Virus record (IMG/VR): IMGVR_UViG_3300025168_009255
Location: 1 to 44,383 of that record
Length of the DNA: 44,383 bases
From: a virus
Direction: 5' to 3' (one strand)
The position numbers and the translations under genes are program-made. This document shows positions 36,904 through 44,383 of the stretch, one piece after another. The notes under the pieces were generated by a model. It did not search any database and had not been told where the DNA came from. It was given only the letters and a program-made list of their open reading frames with translations. Within the stretch, counting starts at the first letter, position 1. Every line of letters starts with the position of its first letter.

Positions 36904-39900
36904 TGGCAAAAAAACAACCTCAAGCAAAAATAAAACAAAGCCAACCTTCTGGTTTTTTTAAAGGTATGGTTTCTGATGTTGATCCTAGATTACAACCTAA
37001 GTCAACATATAGAGACGCGAGAAACATAAAACTTATAAATACAAGTGGTAATTCTCTTACAATAGAAAATGAAGATGGTAATAAATTAGCTGTAGATTTA
37101 GCTGCATTATATCCTAATTATGAATATGACCCAACGGCTATAGAATATTTTAGTGAATCGAAAGACGGTATTACTGATAGTCCTTTAGATTTTGCTGGTA
37201 ATATAGTAGGTCATTATTCATTTAAAAATCAATTACTACTTATTATATGTGGTATATTTAGTGATTCTGTTAACGATAAAGACTTTAGGACACAATTTTT
37301 ATTATTAGAATTTACTCCCAAAGGTAATTTTCGTACATCTACTGATTTACGAGTTTGTTATGATAATGTAGGTGAGGTTCCAAATTTAAAAATGGATCCA
37401 TTAGTAAGTTGTTCTGTAGCTGGTATAGTAGAAAATGAATGCATAACAAGAGTATATTGGACAGACAATATGAACTCTTTAAGGTCTTTTTCTTTAAAAG
37501 CAGATTTACCTAATTTGTTTATTAATGAATTAGACGTAAAACCACAGTCAAGATTTTCTCAACCTATTTTAGATGCACAAATATCAGGCGGATTACTATC
37601 AGGATGTTATTCATATTTTTATAAATATGTTACAGATGAAGGTTCTGTTTCTGGTGTATCTCCATTAAGTAACGTGTATTATGTTTCTGAACACGCAGGT
37701 AGTTACATAGGAACATATGGATCTGCTTCAGGTGTAATTACTGGAACTGGATTACAAATAAAAATAAATGATGTAGATCAAAGATATGATTTTGCAGAAA
37801 TATATGCTGTATATTGGCAAGATTTAGAAATAGCTCCTACAGTTCATGAAGTAGGAACTATACCTATAAGTGGTACAGGAGCGGGAGAAGATATAACATG
37901 CTTTCATTCAGTAACAGGACCTCCAGTATCTAATGGTTTAGCAGAAGTTCTAATACCTTCTAATACTTGGGATGTATGTAAAGATATTGCAATAAAAGAT
38001 AATATATTATTTGCTGCTAATTTAAGAAGTATTACAAATATAGTATCAGATAAAGAATGGAATGTAAAAGTTCGTAGGTCTTCTTTGTTAAATTTTAGTA
38101 ATGCAGATCCAGATTATGGTGTGTTAACTACTATTGATCCTTTAGTAAAAGATTATTATCATGCAGAAGGAACATATGATCCTGATAATGTTATAGAATT
38201 ATTTACAAATGGTTCTTATGAAAAAATGACTTTTAATCATACTTATTTGGCGCATAGAGGTGCACATAGGTATATGCCTTTAATGACAGATGGTCCTGTA
38301 TTGGGAGCAATGTCATATGGATTTAGTGTTTCAGGAACTAGTGGAAACGAGTTAGGTGGATGTAGAGTTTCGTTTAATTTATCAAAAAAATCATCAGATA
38401 CTACAGGTCCTAGAGGTAGAACAACATTAATGTCGTATGGTAGTGGTAGTGGTGGTTATGGAGATTATTACACAGAAGCATATACAGATGTAAATCAAGC
38501 TAATGGTGATGGATTATATAAAGCAGTATTAAGTAATGTAGGTGGCGAAAAAGATCCTGGTGTTGTAGGTAATAATAGGGGGTATCAAAGAGGAGAAACA
38601 TATAGATTTGGTGTATTAGTATATGATAAAGCTGGTAATCCAGGTAATGTATTATATATAGGAGATATACAAATGCCATATCATCACGATACATATTGGC
38701 AAAGAGATTTTGGTAATTATGGTGTAGGTTCTTGGGATACAAGTACAAGAGATGATTTATATAAAATAGATAGTTTCGCAAAAGATTTTAGAGTATCTAT
38801 AGATGCATCTATGCCAATTCCTGGTGTTGCAAATAAATATTGTAAGCCAGATGAAGATATTAATACTGGAAGTTCAAATTATGGGCCTAAAACTAATTTT
38901 TGGTCAACGCCTGGACAATCTCATATTTGGAATTTTGATTTAGGTTTAATCTTTGAATTTAAAATACCAGATCATGTAAGAGAAAAAATATCTGGGTTTC
39001 AAGTAGTAAGAGCACAAAGAAAAGATTCAGACAGAAGTGTATTACAGCAAGGCGTATTAAAACAAACTGTTTATTATGGAAAAACATTAGCTCAAGATGG
39101 ATCTGATCAGTCAACTACAGATGATTCAAGTCATGCCAGTCCTTTTTATAGTATGATACAATTACCATATTCTATTGCTTCAAATCAATCTACAGCATTA
39201 GGAGGTCCTACAGCAGTAACAGGTACTGCAACAGGAACAACAAACGGAGGTAATATGTTTTGGCCTGAATATGATTTATTTGTGGGAGGTCATTTAGGAT
39301 TAAATTATTATACTAATGCTTTGTGGCCTGGAGGTAATGCTCAAAATTATGCTAGTATTGATGATAGTGCTGCATTACAATTACTTGTAATGAAAGATGC
39401 AGATGGTTATTTTTCTCAAGGCGGTAGTGATTATCAAACTAATTCAAGATTTTTTGGACAAGATCAATTTGGAATATATACTAACGGAACTTCAACTTAT
39501 TCTACAAGACACATGTCTTTAACCTGTTGGGTAATGTATTCTCCTGATTCAGCATTTGGATTACGTCCTTATAGATTTACTTCACAAGACCATATAAGCA
39601 TAGTTTCTACAATGAAATTAAGAGATAAAGTAAGAACACAAATTAGTTCTGAAATATTAGGTTTCTACGATTATGGTGGTGTAAGTGGTGCAGTTCGTAC
39701 AGGATATATGATTAATTATGCTACACCAGAAGCTAATATAGATCAAGCATCAGAGTTTTGGCAATATGGTGGTTGGATGGCAACAAATGATAGAGGGGAC
39801 TATTATAGTAGCATTAAAAGACAAGATAATGCAGAAAGAGCTACCGTAGTTTCAGGACAGTGGTCTGTGTATGATACATATTTTCATCATTATATATCAG

Positions 39901-42677
39901 ATTGGGTTACTGGTGGTGATGGTAATAATAGTTATTTTAATGTTGATAAACTTTATGTAACTAGGTCTGACCATAAAACTTTAAATAGTTTTAATATACC
40001 TACAAATTATGGTGTAGATGGTGGTGTTACTCCTTCAGATCAAACTAGTCCTTGGTCACAAGTAATAAATGTAGGTTCTGCAAGCATTCGAAAAATGACA
40101 GCTCAATACTATAATGGTAACTATTTTAGATTAGCTAGTGGTAAACAATTGTATGATGGCGAAATAGTTGATTCATCTTTTTTTGAAACACAAAATAGTG
40201 GAAGTTGGCCTACAGGAGGTAATTCAGGTGGTTTTACTAATCATTCATTAACATTTGCTCATTTATCAGATGGTAGTGCAGCATGGGGTGAAGGACCTGT
40301 TGCACCATATTTAGATGGAGCAAACTTTACTGTAAATCAAAGTGCAAAATCTAGTAATGCTAATACTAATGGTTTAGTAGGCGGATCGGCTTATCGTTTC
40401 ATGGGAGAAAGCAATAGATACTCACAAACATATAGTCAAATAAGTAGAGGAACAAGAGGAATACTTTTAAATATAAGTAAAGCATCAGTCAATCCTCTGT
40501 TTCAGGGTAATTTTAATTATTCAAATAGAGAAACAGAAGATGATCAATTTCAAGGTGCACCTGATTTAGCTAGAGTATTAGTTGATCAAAATTATCATAC
40601 AAGCAATGGTTCGAAAAGCCAAATGGCTAGAAAACATAAAAAAATACCATATTGTGTTTTAGCTAATATAGTAAGAGATAATCCTGCACAATATGGAGGT
40701 AATAGAAAAGATGCTATTGAAAATACAAGGTATATAGCTGCTGGTAATTTTCATCCTATTATAGAAGATAGAGTAGGACATACATCAATAGTTTTTGGAG
40801 GTGATACTTTTGTTACATTGTATTCACATCAAGCTACTACAAGTCCTTATCCAAGATTTTCTAGATCATCATTTGAAATATTTCCTGTAGAGTCATATGT
40901 AAATACTGCACTAAGAAGTGGATTTCATTTAGCTAACAATGATACAGAAGTTGGATTTGATCAACAGTCAGAATACGTAAGTAATGATTGGTTGTATAAT
41001 CCTGTGTATTCACAAGAAAAAAGTTTAAAAAGATTTGTGTCTGTAAGAGAAACAGATTGTGCTTCTTTAGAATTACCATATCAAATATCATACTCTCAAA
41101 CAAAATTAAGAGGTGAACCTTATGATGCTTTTAGAACTTTTCCATATTTAAATTTTCACGATGTTGAAGGTGCTTATGGTGAGATTACAGGTTTAATAAA
41201 TCATAATAATGAAATTTATTTTACACAGGAAAAAGCATTTGGTAAATTATTAATTAATCCTAGAACATTTATTAATGATGCCACTACAAGCACACAGCTA
41301 TTTACGGGTCAAGGTCAAACTTTAGAAACGGAACAATATATATCTAATGTTTATGGGTCAAGACATACAAGAAGTTTAATAAACAGTAATTTAGCTTTAT
41401 ACTTTTTTGATGTAGATAATGAAAAAATTATACAGTTTATAGATAAAAAAGGATTAAGAGTTTTAAGTGATGAAAAAGGTATAAAGTCGAAATTATCAAG
41501 TTATATAAATAAAGGTAGACTAAAAGCTTTTGACAATTATCATGCAGATATTAATGGTAGAGTTAAAAGAAATGATATGCCTTTAAATTTTATTGGTATA
41601 CACGGAACTTTTGATTATAAAACAAGAAGAGTTTTTTATACAATATTAGATGGACTTAGGGTTGATCCCACAGATAGATCAGATTATCCTGATGGAGATG
41701 GAGTTTACACAGGAACTGTTCCTACTTTAGGTATAAATCCTTGGATGCCAACTCATAGTGGTGGATATGCTGATAGATGGAGAATTAACAATACTGTTAT
41801 ATATAATGAAGAATTAGATGTCTTTACATCTTTTTCTGATTTTTGTCCTCCACATTATATAAATCATCAAGGATATATTTATACTACAAAAAATAGATTT
41901 GCTTTTAATATTTGGAATGTTTCTTGTGTAGGCTATCCTGATAGAGTAAATGGTACAAATATTTATTATGTAGGACATCCAGATTACGCTGATGTTAACA
42001 TGACAACAGCTGAAACAGCTGGAGTTTGGAAGTCTAACACAATTAAAATGGGTGCTTTACAATTATGGAAGTATGGAGCAGGTGATATACCAAATTGGTT
42101 TTATGGAGATAGAATGTATACTACAAACACTGGCATAAATAATCCTTCAGAAGAATTACAGTATGATGCTAATGGTAATGATTTAAGAGAAATAAATTCA
42201 AGTTCAAAAATAATACAAACTTCTATTTTAGATTTTGCAATTAATGATTTTTCTACTGTAAATAAAAAGTTTGATAATTTAAAAATTTACGTTACATCTA
42301 AGAAACTAGAAACAGTTGATTTAGGAAACGTATATCACTATCAAAATAGAGTAAGCGTTGATGGTATTGTTGAACAAGATGATTCAAGTTCTTTTGGATC
42401 TTTATTTTATAAAGCTACTTTTACTACAGACAATTCCAAATTAGGTGTTTATGCTTTTGAAACAAGAACAGGTAATAATCATAAATATAGAGAAGGAATA
42501 TTAAGATTTCCATTAAGAACTAACATTCCAGACATAACCAATAGTACTGACACTTTATATGAGTTTGAAAAGTCTAGAATGACAGGAACTTTTCTTACAA
42601 CAAAACTATATTCGGCTATGGAAGAAAAATTTAATATCTTTGCAATAAGCTCAAAATTTAGAAAATCATATAATTAA
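36903..42677 (+). CDS. Giant tail protein, stabilisation/muzzle type (1924 aa)
   Basis: N-terminus GFFKGMVSDVDPRLQPKSTY, RDARNIKLINTSG and TIENEDGNK, then long Gly/Ser/Tyr/Asn-rich beta sequence without coiled coils, ending EEKFNIFAISSKFRKSYN. The opening GGMxxDxDPxLQPxxTYRDAxNIxL...TIENExGN is shared by very large tail proteins of Bacteroidetes podophages; crAss-like relatives are called stabilisation or muzzle proteins (from memory). It probably closes the lower tail tube. No other gene intrudes in 5.8 kb. Confidence 0.7.
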   Translation: MAKKQPQAKIKQSQPSGFFKGMVSDVDPRLQPKSTYRDARNIKLINTSGNSLTIENEDGNKLAVDLAALYPNYEYDPTAIEYFSESKDGITDSPLDFAGNIVGHYSFKNQLLLIICGIFSDSVNDKDFRTQFLLLEFTPKGNFRTSTDLRVCYDNVGEVPNLKMDPLVSCSVAGIVENECITRVYWTDNMNSLRSFSLKADLPNLFINELDVKPQSRFSQPILDAQISGGLLSGCYSYFYKYVTDEGSVSGVSPLSNVYYVSEHAGSYIGTYGSASGVITGTGLQIKINDVDQRYDFAEIYAVYWQDLEIAPTVHEVGTIPISGTGAGEDITCFHSVTGPPVSNGLAEVLIPSNTWDVCKDIAIKDNILFAANLRSITNIVSDKEWNVKVRRSSLLNFSNADPDYGVLTTIDPLVKDYYHAEGTYDPDNVIELFTNGSYEKMTFNHTYLAHRGAHRYMPLMTDGPVLGAMSYGFSVSGTSGNELGGCRVSFNLSKKSSDTTGPRGRTTLMSYGSGSGGYGDYYTEAYTDVNQANGDGLYKAVLSNVGGEKDPGVVGNNRGYQRGETYRFGVLVYDKAGNPGNVLYIGDIQMPYHHDTYWQRDFGNYGVGSWDTSTRDDLYKIDSFAKDFRVSIDASMPIPGVANKYCKPDEDINTGSSNYGPKTNFWSTPGQSHIWNFDLGLIFEFKIPDHVREKISGFQVVRAQRKDSDRSVLQQGVLKQTVYYGKTLAQDGSDQSTTDDSSHASPFYSMIQLPYSIASNQSTALGGPTAVTGTATGTTNGGNMFWPEYDLFVGGHLGLNYYTNALWPGGNAQNYASIDDSAALQLLVMKDADGYFSQGGSDYQTNSRFFGQDQFGIYTNGTSTYSTRHMSLTCWVMYSPDSAFGLRPYRFTSQDHISIVSTMKLRDKVRTQISSEILGFYDYGGVSGAVRTGYMINYATPEANIDQASEFWQYGGWMATNDRGDYYSSIKRQDNAERATVVSGQWSVYDTYFHHYISDWVTGGDGNNSYFNVDKLYVTRSDHKTLNSFNIPTNYGVDGGVTPSDQTSPWSQVINVGSASIRKMTAQYYNGNYFRLASGKQLYDGEIVDSSFFETQNSGSWPTGGNSGGFTNHSLTFAHLSDGSAAWGEGPVAPYLDGANFTVNQSAKSSNANTNGLVGGSAYRFMGESNRYSQTYSQISRGTRGILLNISKASVNPLFQGNFNYSNRETEDDQFQGAPDLARVLVDQNYHTSNGSKSQMARKHKKIPYCVLANIVRDNPAQYGGNRKDAIENTRYIAAGNFHPIIEDRVGHTSIVFGGDTFVTLYSHQATTSPYPRFSRSSFEIFPVESYVNTALRSGFHLANNDTEVGFDQQSEYVSNDWLYNPVYSQEKSLKRFVSVRETDCASLELPYQISYSQTKLRGEPYDAFRTFPYLNFHDVEGAYGEITGLINHNNEIYFTQEKAFGKLLINPRTFINDATTSTQLFTGQGQTLETEQYISNVYGSRHTRSLINSNLALYFFDVDNEKIIQFIDKKGLRVLSDEKGIKSKLSSYINKGRLKAFDNYHADINGRVKRNDMPLNFIGIHGTFDYKTRRVFYTILDGLRVDPTDRSDYPDGDGVYTGTVPTLGINPWMPTHSGGYADRWRINNTVIYNEELDVFTSFSDFCPPHYINHQGYIYTTKNRFAFNIWNVSCVGYPDRVNGTNIYYVGHPDYADVNMTTAETAGVWKSNTIKMGALQLWKYGAGDIPNWFYGDRMYTTNTGINNPSEELQYDANGNDLREINSSSKIIQTSILDFAINDFSTVNKKFDNLKIYVTSKKLETVDLGNVYHYQNRVSVDGIVEQDDSSSFGSLFYKATFTTDNSKLGVYAFETRTGNNHKYREGILRFPLRTNIPDITNSTDTLYEFEKSRMTGTFLTTKLYSAMEEKFNIFAISSKFRKSYN

Positions 42678-42678
42678 A

Positions 42679-43662
42679 ATGGCTATAGATTATAGAAACG
42701 TATATTCAGACTATGTAGATAGTGGTGATGTGAGCATGGATAAAGAGAATCCTAATGTTAGTTCTCCATATACAGGCACATTAAATGAACCTACTAGTGA
42801 TATGATAATGGAGAATATAGATCCTTTGCAAACAGGAATGGATCCATCGTCTGCAATACAAACGGGAATATCTATACAGTCGCAAGGTAAAAAAATATTA
42901 GAAAATTTAGGAATAGAAAACCCTTTTGCTAATCCATATGCAACCGAAGGTACTTCTGGATTTGCACAAACAGAAGTAGGAGGTAGAGTTATGTTTAAAG
43001 AAGTACCTACAGCTGAAGCAACTGCATTTCAGAATCAAACAACAAATCAAATATTTCAGTCTGATCAATTATATACAGAAAGCGGTCAAGCATTTGATTC
43101 TATGACTTCAGCAGCAGAAGCTGGAGTAGATCCTGCAACACTTACACAAGGATCAGAAATGGCTAATACTGTTCCTGTAGCATCAACAAGCACAGGTACC
43201 TTTTTAAATAATCTATCAGGACAAGCTGGTGGTGCGGCAGCAGCAAAGTCTGGTAGCGTTACAGCATTAGCTGGTACTGCGTTAAAAATGATTTCAGATG
43301 ATAAAGATGCTACTACATTAAATGTTGGTGAAACTGTTGGTACAGGATTGCAAGGTGGTGGTACTGGTGTAGCACTTGCTGGTTATGCTGCAAAAGCAGG
43401 TATATTTGGTGCAGCAGGATCAACTGCATTATTATCAGCTATTCCTGTAATAGGTATTGCAGCAGCAGCTTTTACTTTGCTTAGAGCTAAAAAGAAAAGA
43501 GATGAAGCTAGAAAACTTGAAAAAGAAAAAGAAATTCAAAATGAAACATTTAATCAATACAGAGATTCTTTTGATAACTATGCTGCTCGTAGACAAAGAT
43601 TTTTAGCAGATCAAAATAAACAACAACAAGACGCAGGTCTTAAAAATACATACTCAGCATAA
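42679..43662 (+). CDS. Internal virion/tail protein with hydrophobic segment (327 aa)
   Basis: Polar N-terminus, Ala/Gly/Thr-rich middle (SGQAGGAAAAKSGSVTALAG), a strongly hydrophobic stretch at about 230-265 (ALAGYAAKAGIFGAAGSTAL, LSAIPVIGIAAAAFTLL) and a basic coiled-coil tail (RAKKKRDEARKLEKEKEIQN). Resembles podovirus ejection proteins that enter the host envelope. One base after the giant tail gene and TAATG with the lysozyme-like gene, as in T7 internal core gene sets. Confidence 0.6.
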   Translation: MAIDYRNVYSDYVDSGDVSMDKENPNVSSPYTGTLNEPTSDMIMENIDPLQTGMDPSSAIQTGISIQSQGKKILENLGIENPFANPYATEGTSGFAQTEVGGRVMFKEVPTAEATAFQNQTTNQIFQSDQLYTESGQAFDSMTSAAEAGVDPATLTQGSEMANTVPVASTSTGTFLNNLSGQAGGAAAAKSGSVTALAGTALKMISDDKDATTLNVGETVGTGLQGGGTGVALAGYAAKAGIFGAAGSTALLSAIPVIGIAAAAFTLLRAKKKRDEARKLEKEKEIQNETFNQYRDSFDNYAARRQRFLADQNKQQQDAGLKNTYSA

Positions 43663-44383
43663 TGGCAGCAATTGACAGAAAAAAATTAGAAAAAAAAATA
43701 AGAAAAATATATCCAGGTATATCTGATAAAGCGGTTAGGTCTTTAATGATTAACATGCATATAGAAACTGGGTTAAACGATGAATCTCTTAGAGAAGTTG
43801 CTCCTAGTACCGCAGAAAAACTTAAAGCTAAAAAATATGATAGTGCTGGAAAAAAATGGTATTACTCTATAAATAAGAACTTTGATAAATGGAAAAAAGG
43901 ACCGCCTGTAAAAACAGACGCTGATTATAATTCTTTAACAAACGATGAAAGATTAGGAGTAATGTATGCGGCAAATCAAACTGAAAGTTTTGCTGGAGGA
44001 TTTGGATTAATACAGTTAACACCAGGAATAAAAGGTAATGGAAGAACTTTAGGAGCTTTAAATCCAACACAAGCTCGAGAAAGATTTGGAGATATAGCTA
44101 CTGAAATGGGCTATGATAGTGCACAAGATTTATTAGAAGCTGTTCAAACAGACGGTAATGTAGCTGCCGAGTTTAATTTTCAGTATAAAAAAAAGTATGA
44201 TGGATGGTCTTCTAAAAAATTAAATAAATACGAAGATCCAACGAAAATGCGTAAAAAACTTTTTAATCCTGATGAAGGTGATGCTGTAATGGGTCCAAAA
44301 ATTACTGTATCTTCAACTGATTATGATAATGTACTTGCTTCATATCAAACTACTCCTATTACACAAGAACAATATGAAGAATA
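43662..44383 (+). CDS. Virion-associated GH19-like lysozyme, N-terminal part (truncated by window)
   Basis: 240 residues are visible, then the window ends in frame. After basic helices (DRKKLEKKIRKIYPGISDKA; LMINMHIETGL) comes GVMYAANQTESFAGGFGLIQ LTPG, LNPTQARERFGDIATEMGYD and NVAAEFNFQYKKKYDGW. FGLIQLT plus the NP...G and xAAxFxxxYK helices resemble the GH19 chitinase/lysozyme core (GRGxIQLTGRxNY...). Family call is tentative. Following the ejection-type protein, it likely opens peptidoglycan during DNA entry. Confidence 0.5.
   Translation, partial: MAAIDRKKLEKKIRKIYPGISDKAVRSLMINMHIETGLNDESLREVAPSTAEKLKAKKYDSAGKKWYYSINKNFDKWKKGPPVKTDADYNSLTNDERLGVMYAANQTESFAGGFGLIQLTPGIKGNGRTLGALNPTQARERFGDIATEMGYDSAQDLLEAVQTDGNVAAEFNFQYKKKYDGWSSKKLNKYEDPTKMRKKLFNPDEGDAVMGPKITVSSTDYDNVLASYQTTPITQEQYEE

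Noticed and set aside
38500-38781. Minus-strand frame inside the giant tail gene
   Set aside because: Tyr/Leu/His-rich reverse shadow of the tail gene with no operon context.
1-44383. Circular closure of the window
   Set aside because: The gene cut at the right end does not continue in frame into the first bases, and no terminal repeat was recognised between the two ends.

Overview
The window is an AT-rich, almost gap-free segment of a tailed bacteriophage genome. It is most likely a short-tailed (podovirus-type) phage of a marine Bacteroidetes/Flavobacteria host. Reasons for the phage call: terminase, portal, scaffold and capsid genes stand in canonical order; replication/recombination and lysis genes are present; and there is no long tape-measure gene, but instead one giant tail/stabilisation-type protein. 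Reasons for the host call: several promoters match the Bacteroidetes -33 TTTG / -7 TAnnTTTG pattern, Shine-Dalgarno sites are nearly absent, two Bacteroidetes-like signal peptides end in A^Q, and one phage protein carries a C-terminal type IX secretion (T9SS) sorting domain. No integrase, transposase, CRISPR array or complete tRNA was seen. Both ends cut through genes, and the two ends do not join in frame.

Layout: (A) 1-6255, plus strand. The 3' end of a probable tail/adhesin gene is followed by a secreted protein with Cys repeats and a T9SS tail, then a run of very small Lys/Arg-rich proteins (2375-3670), a holin, three small probable virion proteins and a DUF5675-type endolysin. (B) 6256-22381, minus strand. 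This is a dense early operon with many 1-23 base overlaps: metallophosphoesterase, many small unknowns, a DUF1599/Nmad1-like protein, a DnaA-domain-IV-like protein, a RusA-like resolvase, an SSB-like protein, a Rad52-like annealing protein, an HU-like protein, DnaB helicase, an M20-type metallopeptidase, small zinc-binding, HTH and membrane proteins. It also contains a 459-base non-coding, repeat-bearing stretch (21022-21480) that is a candidate replication origin, and a 44-nt tRNA-like minihelix. (C) 22382-22547, the divergent control region. (D) 22548-44383, plus strand. This is the late operon: lysozyme-like protein, terminase, portal, scaffold, major capsid protein, decoration-type proteins, connector/tail proteins, a 1924-residue tail protein, a membrane-active internal protein and a GH19-like lysozyme cut by the window end.

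How it fits together: an early minus-strand programme would initiate replication (DnaA-like plus DnaB plus origin), and handle ssDNA and recombination (SSB, Rad52, RusA). No DNA polymerase, primase or RNA polymerase is visible, so the phage probably borrows host enzymes unless they lie outside the window. Late plus-strand transcription builds and fills the head, and the left plus-strand genes lyse the cell. The most unusual signals are the T9SS cargo protein on a phage, the micro-cluster of basic proteins, the tRNA-like minihelix inside the early operon, two related leader hairpins before minus-strand genes, and the promoter boxes that sit almost on start codons.
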